Source of the DNA: Bacillota bacterium
GTDB taxonomy: Bacteria; Bacillota; SHA-98; UBA4971
Direction of reading: 5' to 3'
Length of the DNA: 64,000 nt
NCBI GenBank assembly: GCA_012842395.1
Contig: DUSX01000002.1
Location: 1-64,000, forward strand
The notes beneath the pieces were generated by a model. It made no database searches. It saw nothing but the letters and a program-made list of their open reading frames with translations, and was not told the origin of the DNA. A program made the position numbers and the translations under genes. This document shows positions 33,369-42,480 of this stretch, in pieces; within the stretch, counting starts at the first letter, position 1; every line of letters starts with the position of its first letter.

Positions 33369-35006
33369 ATGGATGGCAGTACCGGATACTCCCGGCTCTT
33401 CTCGGGCACTTTGACGCGCACGGATTCACACACCTTCAAGCGGTTCGAGTTCTTCGTGCCGCCCGGCGCATCGGAGGTAATGCTGAGGCTCACCTACGCT
33501 CCACGGCGTGAGGAGCTACAAGTGCCACTGACGGCCCAGGAATTCCGTGGCCGCTGGTCGAGAGAGATCGCTCGTTACAGAGGGAAGGTCGAAATGGCAG
33601 GCGACCATGAGCTCGCCGCCTTCTTCGAACGATTCGTGGACGAGGCGTCTCGGCGCGTCCAGCCGCTCCAGAACCTCCTGAACGTTGCAGTTTTCGACTC
33701 GCGGGGCTCCTTCCGGGGCCGTTGGGACTCGCCCCAGCACTTCGGACAGTGGGTGACCGTGGGTGAGGCGCACGCCGCGCGGGGCTTTGTCGCAGGCGCC
33801 ATTCCTCCGGGGAAGTGGATCGCTGTCTTGGAGTGCCATGCGGTGGTGACCGACATCTGTTCGTACGAGCTCGAGGTGCGATGCGCGACCTTCGCAGGGC
33901 TCTACTGGCGTGGCGAGCTCCACGCGCATACGAATCATAGCGACGGGATGCTTTCCCCGCGGGAGCTCGTGGACGCCGCGCACGAGGCGGGGCTTGATTT
34001 CATTGCGGTCACCGACCACAATACGGTGAGCGCGCTGTACGAACTCGGGGCGGTCTCTGCCGCAGACGCCCCGGACGCGGCCGGGGCGGGGGATTCATGC
34101 GGGCCGCTCGTGATCCCGGGCATGGAGCTCACGACTTTCTACGGCCATGCAGTCGCGCTTGACGTGTCGGAGTTCATACCATGGCACGATGCGTCCAAGG
34201 GCGATGGCCTGAACAAGCAAGCGCGGGAGGTGCGCCGGATTGGCGGGCTCTTTTCCATCGCACATCCTTTCAGCGTAGGGTACCCCGTTTGCGCAGGCTG
34301 CGAATGGGAGTACGACAACACGGACCCCGCTCTCGTGGACCTCATGGAAGTATGGTCAGGTCCGTGGACTGCCCGCATAATGTGGAACGTCCTCGCCATG
34401 CGCTGGTGGGACGAGCTTTTGTGTAAGGGCTACAGGATAACGGGCGTGGCCGCGCGGGACGTGCACAGGCGTGAGGACCTGTTCGGTAGGGAGACCGCGG
34501 ACACGTACGTCTGGGCGTGCTCGCTTTCGAGGGGCGAACTGATGGACTCCCTCAGAACGGGACGCGTGTACGTGAGTTCCGGCCCACGCTTGGACTTCTC
34601 GCTTGCAGTGGGCGATTGTGACAGGCCTTACATGCCGGGGGACCGCGTACAGGTGACAAGGGGCGGAAGAGTCGGCCTGGCTGTGCGTGTCCTCTGGCCG
34701 GCGGATGCGGCGGATGACGACGACAGACACCCTCATGCCCGTGCCCGTACCAACGCCCATGCCGATGCCGGCCGCCTGGTGGCACGCGTCGTCCGGGGCG
34801 TCCGGGGCCAAGGAGCAAACGTGGCGTTTGAGTCGCCACTTCTGCGCGATGGCGACGGGCGCGTGGAGTTTGAGGACGCTCCTGTGACTGACGTATGGTA
34901 CCGCTGCGAGATCGTTGCCGACAGCAGGTCGGGGCTTCCGGGGCCGCGTTTCGTCGCTCTAACGAACCCCATATACGCCGAGGTGATTTCGAGTGAAACC
35001 TGTTGA
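33369..35006 (+). CDS. CehA/McbA family metallohydrolase (PHP domain)
   Basis: 545-aa protein. The N-terminal about 175 residues form a beta-rich domain beginning with HTFKRFEFFVPPGASEVMLRL. Then a PHP phosphoesterase-type domain has metal ligands in GELHAHTNHSDG (about 183-193), TDHNTVSAL (about 215), IPGMELTTFYGHAVALD and a C-terminal H in TGVAARDVHRRED. CehA/McbA relatives hydrolyse carbamates or phosphoesters; the role here is unknown. The start ATG has only a weak ribosome binding site. Its end overlaps the alpha-mannosidase start by 14 nt, so the two are translationally coupled and likely act in the same glycan pathway. Confidence 0.85.
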   Translation: MDGSTGYSRLFSGTLTRTDSHTFKRFEFFVPPGASEVMLRLTYAPRREELQVPLTAQEFRGRWSREIARYRGKVEMAGDHELAAFFERFVDEASRRVQPLQNLLNVAVFDSRGSFRGRWDSPQHFGQWVTVGEAHAARGFVAGAIPPGKWIAVLECHAVVTDICSYELEVRCATFAGLYWRGELHAHTNHSDGMLSPRELVDAAHEAGLDFIAVTDHNTVSALYELGAVSAADAPDAAGAGDSCGPLVIPGMELTTFYGHAVALDVSEFIPWHDASKGDGLNKQAREVRRIGGLFSIAHPFSVGYPVCAGCEWEYDNTDPALVDLMEVWSGPWTARIMWNVLAMRWWDELLCKGYRITGVAARDVHRREDLFGRETADTYVWACSLSRGELMDSLRTGRVYVSSGPRLDFSLAVGDCDRPYMPGDRVQVTRGGRVGLAVRVLWPADAADDDDRHPHARARTNAHADAGRLVARVVRGVRGQGANVAFESPLLRDGDGRVEFEDAPVTDVWYRCEIVADSRSGLPGPRFVALTNPIYAEVISSETC

Positions 35007-38000
35007 AGCCGTCGTCGTATCCCATACTCACTGGGACCGGGAATGGTACCTGCCGTTCCAGCAGTTCAGGGCGAGGCTCGTTGCCCTCGTCGATTACCTA
35101 CTCGACCTGCTCGAGAGAGACGAGTCGTTCAGGTGCTTCACCCTCGACGGCCAGGCGGTTGTGCTCGAAGATTACCTCGAAGTGCGTCCCGAGAATGAGG
35201 ACAGGCTGCGGCGCCTCATCCAGGGGAGGAGGCTCCTGGTAGGGCCATGGTACGTGCTTCCTGATGAATTCCTCTCAAGTGAGGAGGCCATGGTCAGAAA
35301 CCTCCTGCTTGGTGCGAGGGTGGCGCGGCGCTTCGGTGCGGTGATGAGGGTGGGGTACGTTCCGGACCCCTTCGGCCACATCCGCCAGCTTCCGCAGATA
35401 CTCCAGGGCTTCGGGATCGCATCCGCGATCTTCTCCCGCGGGATGGGCGACGAAGGCGAAAGCCTCGGCGCGGAGTTCATGTGGCGTTCCCCCGACGGGA
35501 GCGAGGTGCTTGCCCTATGGCTTCCGGCCCATTACGGGAGCTTTACGCCCGTTGGAAGCTTCAATCCCTGGGCGTCCGACGCGAGGTTCGCCGCAGGTGA
35601 CAGAGAAAGTATGCCACTCGACGAAGCAGTGCGATTCACGCGTGACCTGGCGCGATTCCTGGCCGCGCGGTCGAGGACGGGAGTTGTGCTCCTCGACACG
35701 GGTTCAGACCACTTGGCCCCGCGGGCGGATCTACCCAAGATCATTTCCGGGCTGCAGGCCGCGCTGAACGAGGCCGCGCTCGGGGAGGCCGCGCTGGGCG
35801 AGGCCGCGCGCGCGCGATGCTCCGGACAGGAGCGGAGCGATGGTGTTCGCGACGAGGTCAGGGCCGATGAGGCTGGTGCGGTGCCGCGAGATGGCAAGGT
35901 CCTGGCAATCCGTCTCGCGCAGGGAAGCTTTGAGGATTATGTGGAAATGGTGCGCGCACGGGTCGCGCCTGGCGGGGATGGGGACGCCGGGTGCGAGAGC
36001 AGCACGGCCATCGGCTGGCCCGAGTGCGGGTGCAGGCGACCGGTGTTGCCGGTGTACGAGGGAGAGTTTAGGGGCAGCCGTTATCAGAACATGCTCTACA
36101 GCGTGCTTTCGTCCAGGATGCCGCTGAAACAGCTCAATCAGGAGGTCGACGCGTGGCTCACGTGTTATGCGGAGCCGCTGGCGTCTGCCGCATGGCTTCT
36201 GGCTGGAACGGGATACCCGTCGGCCATGCTCGGCCTCGCTTGGAAGTTGTACCTCCAGAACCAGGCTCACGACAGCATCTGCGGGTGCTCCACGGACGAG
36301 GTCGCGGCGGAGATGACGGCTCGATACACACAGGCCCGCGAGATTGCGGTGGCGGTATGCACCGAGAGCCTGGCGAGCATCTCCCGGCGCGCGAAGACGG
36401 TTCGCGCCTCCGGGGGCGCGGGGGCCTACGGAAGCAGCACCCAGCCGGTGTTGGTGTATAACCCCAATCCGTGGCCAGTTAGCGGTATCGTGACGGTACA
36501 TGTTCCGTGCGACGAGATGGCGGGCGACACGGCGTCCGTGTGCGGCAGAGCCGACTGTTCCGCGACGCAGGGCTCAGCTGACGATACGGCGGATACGGCG
36601 GGTTGCTCACCCTTGCCCGGTGCTACGGCTTCCACCTCCACAGGCGGGTGCCAATACTTCGTCTCGGCAGGGGAAGGGGACGACGCCGTGCGCGTCCAAG
36701 TGCTGCGGTGTGGCGGAGCTGAGCCAGGCTTCGACCCATCGGCCTTGTTCCACGATGCGGTGCGGAGAGGCAAGCCCGCGATGCACTTGGCGTTTCCCGT
36801 ACGGGACGTGCCGGCCGTCGGGTATCGAGTGTACCACCTCTCACGTGGACCACGCGGACACGTTCAGGGCGGATGGGGCTGCAGCGCGCCCTCCGCTCAT
36901 GGTGTGGCAGACGCGGATGCAGCTGCCACATTCGTTGCGGTGGGCGAGCGGTCCCTTGAGAACGAGTTCCTGAAGGTGCAAGTCTCCTTGTGCGGGGCGC
37001 TTGACATCCTGGACAAACGTACCGGGCTCACGTACCACGGCCTGAACGTGTTCGAAGATTCGGGGGATGCCGGTGACGAATACGACTATTCCCCGGTTCC
37101 GGACGAGCCGCTAACAACAAGGAACGTCACTGCCAGCGTGGGAGTAGAAGAGCCTGGACCCTACCTCGGGAGGCTTCGGGTCGAGATACCGTGGGAGATC
37201 CCCGCGTCCCTCGACCCGGGCCGGAAGCGGCGCGCCAGTACGTGTGTGCCGCTCTCGATTGTAACCCACGTGACGCTGGCGGCGGGGGCACCTTACGTAG
37301 AGATACGTACGGAAGTGAGCAACGCAGCCCGGGATCACCGCCTGCGGGCGCTCTTCCCCGCAGGGGTGAGGGCGGATCGCGTCGTGGCGCGGGGGCAATT
37401 CGACGCGGTGGAACGGGCGCAGAGGCCGCGTCACACCGGAGACGATTGGTTCCAACCCGAGGCGGCGGTTGGCCCGCATCAAGGGTTCGTCGACGTGGGC
37501 GACGGGACGCGCGGCTTGGCCGTGGCGACGCGTGGGCTTCCGGAGTACGAATGCGTAGAGGAGCGCGATGGGACGTCGACCATCGCTGTAACGTTACTGC
37601 GCTGCGTTGAGTGGCTCTCCAGGGATGACCTTGCGACACGGAAAGGCCATGCTGGCCCGCCTGTCTTTACCCCTGGAGCGCAGTGTCTGGGGAGGCACGT
37701 GTTCGAGTACGCCATCGTGCCGCACTCGGGTGACTGGTCGAACGCAGCGACAGGCTCGATCATGTCGATCGTGCGCCGATTCATGTGCCCGTGCGTAGCC
37801 TACTTGGCCACGCCGCACGAAGGCGACCTCCCGAGCGAGCTTGGCCTTCTCAGACTTTGCGACGGCAAAGGCGGAGACGATGATGAGGCTGTGTTCGCGC
37901 TCGCGGTCAGCGCCGTCAAGAAGGCAGAGGACGGAAATGCCCTTGTCGTGAGGGTTCACAATCCGGGCGAACGAGACATCGGCGCACGCTTGAAGGCTGG

Positions 38001-38163
38001 GATCCGTCTCGAGGGAGCGTGTCTTGCGAGGCTCGACGAGACCCCGGTTGCACCTGTGCGACTCGAACCTGGCAGCGGCTGCGAGCTGGTGGTGGATGTC
38101 AAGCCCAAACAAATCGTTACTCTCGTTCTCGTTCCCGGCAGCGCCCTCAGCCCACTCGCCTGA
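34993..38163 (+). CDS. Alpha-mannosidase, glycoside hydrolase family 38
   Basis: 1056-aa GH38 enzyme, expected to remove alpha-mannosyl units by a retaining mechanism with zinc. Metal ligands HTHWD are at residues 11-15, and the nucleophile is D125 in YVPDPFGHIRQ. Other family blocks: WYVLPDEFLSSEEAMVRNLL, FSRGMGDEG, LWLPAHYG, YEGEFRGSRYQN, and QAHDSICGCSTDEV. The C-terminal half is beta-rich. The GTG at 34993 has GAGGTG 7 nt upstream. Low-complexity insertions occur near residues 255-300 (ALGEAALGEAAR repeats) and 500-560 (Cys/Thr/Ser-rich). It could be a mannosylglycerate hydrolase rather than an N-glycan mannosidase. It ends 17 bp inside the convergent GH84 gene. Confidence 0.92.
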   Translation: MKPVEAVVVSHTHWDREWYLPFQQFRARLVALVDYLLDLLERDESFRCFTLDGQAVVLEDYLEVRPENEDRLRRLIQGRRLLVGPWYVLPDEFLSSEEAMVRNLLLGARVARRFGAVMRVGYVPDPFGHIRQLPQILQGFGIASAIFSRGMGDEGESLGAEFMWRSPDGSEVLALWLPAHYGSFTPVGSFNPWASDARFAAGDRESMPLDEAVRFTRDLARFLAARSRTGVVLLDTGSDHLAPRADLPKIISGLQAALNEAALGEAALGEAARARCSGQERSDGVRDEVRADEAGAVPRDGKVLAIRLAQGSFEDYVEMVRARVAPGGDGDAGCESSTAIGWPECGCRRPVLPVYEGEFRGSRYQNMLYSVLSSRMPLKQLNQEVDAWLTCYAEPLASAAWLLAGTGYPSAMLGLAWKLYLQNQAHDSICGCSTDEVAAEMTARYTQAREIAVAVCTESLASISRRAKTVRASGGAGAYGSSTQPVLVYNPNPWPVSGIVTVHVPCDEMAGDTASVCGRADCSATQGSADDTADTAGCSPLPGATASTSTGGCQYFVSAGEGDDAVRVQVLRCGGAEPGFDPSALFHDAVRRGKPAMHLAFPVRDVPAVGYRVYHLSRGPRGHVQGGWGCSAPSAHGVADADAAATFVAVGERSLENEFLKVQVSLCGALDILDKRTGLTYHGLNVFEDSGDAGDEYDYSPVPDEPLTTRNVTASVGVEEPGPYLGRLRVEIPWEIPASLDPGRKRRASTCVPLSIVTHVTLAAGAPYVEIRTEVSNAARDHRLRALFPAGVRADRVVARGQFDAVERAQRPRHTGDDWFQPEAAVGPHQGFVDVGDGTRGLAVATRGLPEYECVEERDGTSTIAVTLLRCVEWLSRDDLATRKGHAGPPVFTPGAQCLGRHVFEYAIVPHSGDWSNAATGSIMSIVRRFMCPCVAYLATPHEGDLPSELGLLRLCDGKGGDDDEAVFALAVSAVKKAEDGNALVVRVHNPGERDIGARLKAGIRLEGACLARLDETPVAPVRLEPGSGCELVVDVKPKQIVTLVLVPGSALSPLA

Positions 38164-39529
38164 GGACATCCAGGGCCAGACTCAGCACGCTGTTGCCGCA
38201 GGTGCGCGTTTTAAAGCGGACGCTGCGTGCGAGCATCCGAACAAGACGCGACCTAGTTCGCAGTATCGGCAGAGCGCGCAGGAACCGGGAGAGGCGCGAT
38301 CTTGCCGCTGATGCGGCGACGACATAGGCTTGAGCAGCCTGAATGAGCTTCGCCGTATAGAGGCCTATCTCGGCCCACGCCGAAAACTCCTCGAGCCAGG
38401 GCTTCACTTCCTCGACGAACTTGCGGTTGGGGTTTCCGCTCAACATGGCTGCGGACGCCTTCATTTCAAGCATGTATGAGGACAGTATCCCGGCCGCCTC
38501 TCCTAGCTCCCCGCCTTCCGCTCGCTTGCGCGCCTTTTCGAGGACCGATGCGATCCCGGGCGGATCTTCCGGGTGAAGCGGGCTTATAGCACAAGCGTCA
38601 GTGAAGAGAACGCAAGCGCCCAGGGCGTCTTTACCTAGGACGTGCACGACCGCGTCTTCCCACGCAGACCTGGGGTCGTATTGGACAGGGCTTGTGAGAT
38701 ATCGCGCGGCCGCGGCGAGCGCGATCTTGGAGGCTTCGGCCTGGTTCATGGGGTTCAGGAAGATTCCCTTGGCCGCCTCAGGGAGGTACGGGCTCCGGCC
38801 TGTGTAGGGCCCGATGTGGAGCTCCGACTTCATGGGCCCGTCGTTCACCGGATAATTGTCCCAGTATGTGATCGGCCGATTCAGGGACCCGGCTACGGCC
38901 TTGGTGTGCTCGAGCGTAAGCTCCTTGGAACACACCGCCGGCCCCGTCCACATGACGTCGATGGCGGGGTCCAAGCCCGCCCCGAGCTCGCGGACATACT
39001 CCGTGGCCGGGTCACCGCAGTACTGCGTTGGACACACTATAAGCGAGGTTTGGTCCGAGAGTTCCTTGAGGCGGGCGAACACGGCGTTCGTGAACGAGAT
39101 CTGCGCGGCTGCCAGTGAATTCCCGAAAGCCTTGCGATCTTCTTCATGGCGCAACTCAGCAGGGATATCGTCGTAGAGGAGGGCGAAGGCGTGTACCCCC
39201 GCGTCGTGCATGGCTTTCAGTTTCGCGAGGAGGGCGTCCTGGTCGCGCCTGTCCGAGTAACGCAGGGACAGCCCGGGGCTCACCGCGAAGACGAAAGTGA
39301 TGCCGTGCCTCCTTGCGTGCGACGCGAGCTCAGAGAGGCGGGCAAGGAGATCCGCCGGGTACGGCGCTCGCCATCGCTGCCTGTGGTATAGGTCGTCCTT
39401 CGGCGCGTAGAGGTAGGCGTTCATCCCGACATCCGACATGAAAGCGAGCATGTCCATCCGCTCGCTGTGGGTCCACGGCTTGCCGTAGAACCCCTCCACA
39501 ACCCCCCGCCAGACAAAGCCTTCGGCCAT
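38147..39529 (-). CDS. GH84 beta-N-acetylglucosaminidase (protein O-GlcNAcase-like)
   Basis: 460-aa GH84 enzyme, substrate-assisted hexosaminidase. The opening FVWRGVVEGFYGKPWTH is the family signature. Catalytic Asp pair D120-D121 lies in FALLYDDIP, and later blocks VMWTGPAVCSKELT and YWDNYPVNDG contain the sugar-contacting residues. There is no signal peptide, so it is probably cytoplasmic and acts on imported glycan fragments. GGGGGTG precedes ATG 39529; a longer frame from 39646 adds a non-conserved N-terminus. A C-terminal helical region of about 130 residues follows the catalytic barrel. It is convergent with GH38 and overlaps it by 17 bp. Confidence 0.9.
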   Translation of the reverse strand: MAEGFVWRGVVEGFYGKPWTHSERMDMLAFMSDVGMNAYLYAPKDDLYHRQRWRAPYPADLLARLSELASHARRHGITFVFAVSPGLSLRYSDRRDQDALLAKLKAMHDAGVHAFALLYDDIPAELRHEEDRKAFGNSLAAAQISFTNAVFARLKELSDQTSLIVCPTQYCGDPATEYVRELGAGLDPAIDVMWTGPAVCSKELTLEHTKAVAGSLNRPITYWDNYPVNDGPMKSELHIGPYTGRSPYLPEAAKGIFLNPMNQAEASKIALAAAARYLTSPVQYDPRSAWEDAVVHVLGKDALGACVLFTDACAISPLHPEDPPGIASVLEKARKRAEGGELGEAAGILSSYMLEMKASAAMLSGNPNRKFVEEVKPWLEEFSAWAEIGLYTAKLIQAAQAYVVAASAARSRLSRFLRALPILRTRSRLVRMLARSVRFKTRTCGNSVLSLALDVLRRVG

Positions 39530-40229
39530 GATAACACCCCCGCCGTCCGGGCACTTTACTACACGCTGGGTGGCCACACAGCCAATCGGCCGACCGGATA
39601 CTGCTTCAACCAACCTGCGCTCCTTGCGGGGTCTTTGATTCTGCATGGCACCATACAGAAGATTCAGCGAGGACCAGCGAATTCCTGCTCTGACCGTCCT
39701 GCCGGCTTGCGTCCTACCTGCCTGCCGGCCTGCCAGGCACCGGCCAGGCGCCGGCAGCTGGCCAGCGTGCCAGCGTGCCAGCGCGCCGGAGAGGCTAAGC
39801 GGCTGGTGGCCTGTCCGGCGTCTTCCCTTGTCACACGGTTCGCCGGGGCGACGCGGCGAGGGCTTGTGACGTGACGTGCCGAACGAATATGGGGCAAACG
39901 GTGATGCACATCATGCATCGTTTTGCATGCGTGACGGATGGAAGGGATCTAGGCTCGTCCGCGATTCGAGCAGCCGGGCAACCCCGGCTCGAAAGTGCGC
40001 CGCATATGGCGGCCTGATCGAAGGCACGGGGGCAAACACAGCGGAAAGGCAGGTGGACAAACACCTAGGCAAGCACCCAGACTAGCACATGCACAAGCAC
40101 GTGGACAAGGACGCAGGAGGGGAGGGACGTGCTTGCTGCAGCTCAGGCCGCCACCGCGAAGTATCCTGGGCACCCGCACGACCGCGGAGCCCCTTCCCCT
40201 TGTCGTCACTCAGCCTACAAGATGAGCTT
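39530..40229. other. Non-coding region between GH84 and phospholipase genes
   Basis: About 700 bp upstream of GH84 and downstream of the phospholipase gene, both minus strand. It contains CTGCCGGCCTGCCAGG-type simple repeats near 39718-39790 and a hairpin CGAGCAGCCGGGCAACCCCGGCTCG (39965-39989) with no T-run. An ATGCATCGTTTTGCATG palindrome lies at 39913-39929, and an AAGCAC/GACAAG-rich stretch near 40050-40112. No gene is supported. The hairpin may terminate the phospholipase transcript. Confidence 0.4.
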
Positions 40230-42188
40230 TCAGCTTTGGGCCGACGTGCCGAGGTTCACCGGCCAATACAGGTACTCAGCCCCAGTGCCCGAAGCGTCTC
40301 TCACGTCGACGAAAATGTCGTACCTCCCGGGTCGGAATGCCGGCCCGAGCTTAAGCCGTATAAGGAGAGGCGACGCTGTGCTGTCGGACTCGAACCCCAC
40401 CGCAAGCTCGGCAAATTCCGGGTGCTCCGAGAGCGGGTAACCGTTGACGTTCACGCGCACCGAGTTTATGTCCAGGCACTTAAGATCTGCAAGCTCCCGG
40501 CGCCCGCGCGGGATGGCAGGCCATGCCTTGAACACGATCTCCCGATTGCGGAACACCATGTCAAGGAGCTCGGCCTGCGTCGGCATCTCGCGGCCTCCCG
40601 GGAGCTCGCTCCCGTTGCGGTTCACGACGGTGATGACCGGCTTCATCGCGGCCGCGAAGTCCTTGCGCGCCGCCTCGATAGACCGCCGCTTCAGGAGCAC
40701 TGCGTTGGCGAATGCCAGGATGGCTTCCTGCACGGGCGCCCGGCCGTCCTTGGACGTGGCGCCGAGGCTGTCGAAGGTGTTTGTGATGAACGCGTCCACC
40801 GAGGGCTTCGCGACCTTGTTCCAGAGCACGTCCGCTACCAGATCCGACTTAAGAATGGGTCCTATCACGGGAGCGTGATCCAGCGTGCGCAGTGGATTTT
40901 CAATGATGTCCATGGCGCGTGCCACGGTTTTCGTCGTGATGGTGCCGTCCGGTGCGGACAAGGACGACGCTAGAGAGTACGCCACTTTGAATATCACGGT
41001 TCCTGGGTATTTGACCCCCGCGCTCTCCAGCGGTCCGATGGGGCTGTCAGAAGGCCGGGCCCGTCTCCCAAGGCGGGCAAGGTAAGCGATCTCGTCGAAG
41101 CTCTTGCAGAAGAGCCCGTCCAGCACCCGCTCCACGGACAGGTCGACGTAGTCCGAACGCACGACTTTCGCGGCCTCACGCCTGATGAGGGGCTGGCGCA
41201 GCCGCACGAGCTGCTGCATGACGTACATGCCGAGGAGTATGAGATTCATGTTTCGCCAGAGCACCGGGATGTGGTCTTCGGGGAGCCGAACGAACCCGTC
41301 GAAGTCCTCGGAGGCGAGGGTGATGATGTTCGTGTTTCCGTTCTTGAGCGTTGAAAGCCGGGGAAGGGAGAGGTTCTCGAACCTGTGGCCGTCCGGGCCG
41401 AAGATGAGGAGACTATCCACTAGAAACTCGGTGAGCCCGTGGTCGGCGAGGTTATAGCGCCTGAGAAAGGGGAGCGGGTAATCGTGGCCGAGGACCCGGT
41501 GTGAATCAGAATAGCCCGAGAACGTGGTGAGTTCATCAGCTATGGCATCGGGCGGATCGCATACATCGCCTTGACCGTCGATGCAGGCATAATGGGCGTA
41601 CCAGTCGGCAAGCTGGTGCGACAACCACCCACACGCCACTGCGAGGTCACGCAGCCGGTCTGCGCTGTTATGCCATGCTGTCTCAGGAAGGCGTCGCCAT
41701 GTCTCGATGAGGGTGTATCCGAAGCTCGGGAGACCTTGGGCGTGGTCGGGGATGGAGTTGTGGGTGTAGTCATACGCGGTGAAGTTGTTGAGCGTGTGGT
41801 AGCTCGAGATGGCGTCCGCGCTGTTGGCCGCTAGTATGTACGCGTTTTCGACCTCGGGTGACGAGGTCAAGAGCGCGAGGAGCTCCTTGTTGACGGGCCG
41901 CGCGCCTGTCCCGAGGCTGATCGGGGCATCCTTGTCGCTGGCGTTCTTGGCTGAGCCCGCGGTGCTGGCCGCGCCCATCACACCGGTCCCGGTCGTTGTG
42001 CCATCGAGACCATCGCGACTACCGGGGACGTCGCGCTGCGGGCTTCCCTCCGGTCCCGCCGCGGCGAGTTCCTTCGCCTTCTGGAGAGCCATTCGATTGA
42101 TGTGCACGTGCGTGAAAGGTCCCCACATGAAAGCGGGGAATACCGGGCCGAGGAGGGCCCCGAGGGCCACACGCCGAAACCAAGACAC
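40230..42188 (-). CDS. Zinc-dependent phospholipase C family protein
   Basis: 652-aa exported or membrane-anchored protein. An N-terminal hydrophobic segment (FRRVALGALLGPVFPAFMWG) runs into WGPFTHVHINRMAL, with Trp and His as in the mature start of Clostridium-type phospholipase C. Further ligand-like His/Asp clusters are NSADAISSYHTLNN, DYTHNSIPDHAQG, GWLSHQLADWYAHYAC and DSHRVLGHDYPLP, consistent with a trinuclear zinc site. The remaining about 400 residues are unassigned, ending in a beta-type region. GGGAGGG lies 7 nt before the GTG at 42188. A Gly/Ala/Thr-rich loop (AAGPEGSPQRD...) interrupts the N-terminus. A lipase function is inferred from the motif pattern. Confidence 0.75.
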   Translation of the reverse strand: MSWFRRVALGALLGPVFPAFMWGPFTHVHINRMALQKAKELAAAGPEGSPQRDVPGSRDGLDGTTTGTGVMGAASTAGSAKNASDKDAPISLGTGARPVNKELLALLTSSPEVENAYILAANSADAISSYHTLNNFTAYDYTHNSIPDHAQGLPSFGYTLIETWRRLPETAWHNSADRLRDLAVACGWLSHQLADWYAHYACIDGQGDVCDPPDAIADELTTFSGYSDSHRVLGHDYPLPFLRRYNLADHGLTEFLVDSLLIFGPDGHRFENLSLPRLSTLKNGNTNIITLASEDFDGFVRLPEDHIPVLWRNMNLILLGMYVMQQLVRLRQPLIRREAAKVVRSDYVDLSVERVLDGLFCKSFDEIAYLARLGRRARPSDSPIGPLESAGVKYPGTVIFKVAYSLASSLSAPDGTITTKTVARAMDIIENPLRTLDHAPVIGPILKSDLVADVLWNKVAKPSVDAFITNTFDSLGATSKDGRAPVQEAILAFANAVLLKRRSIEAARKDFAAAMKPVITVVNRNGSELPGGREMPTQAELLDMVFRNREIVFKAWPAIPRGRRELADLKCLDINSVRVNVNGYPLSEHPEFAELAVGFESDSTASPLLIRLKLGPAFRPGRYDIFVDVRDASGTGAEYLYWPVNLGTSAQS

Positions 42189-42394
42189 TGTAATTCCCTC
42201 CCAGCTCGTTGTGGTGGTGCGCGAGAGCGTTGGACTCTCCCCAAGATGCCATCTCAGCCCGATTGAAGCCTACAAAGCCGTCGCTTGGCTCGTCCGAATC
42301 GTCAGCTACTGGGACTGGGGAAGTTCAACGTCCCGGTACACAATTACTGTATGCGGTGCCGCGCGAGGTGGCGCCTTGGCGCCCGCCCCGGTCT

Positions 42395-42478
42395 CCGGCC
42401 CCTGCCCCTGCCCTTGCCCCTGCTCCTACCCCCGCCCCTGCCCCTGGCCGTGACCCTGATGCTGACCCTGGCCTTGGC
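42395..42478. repeat. Imperfect CCCCTG hexanucleotide tract
   Basis: About 84 bp consist of CCCCTG and close variants (CCCTTG, CCCCTG, CTCCTA, CCCGCC, ACCCTG). It lies between the phospholipase start and the end of the radical SAM gene, so it is probably part of the radical SAM transcript's 3' end or the phospholipase leader. It resembles hexamer tracts inside coding regions at 19190 and 46575. Confidence 0.65.
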
Positions 42479-42480
42479 TC

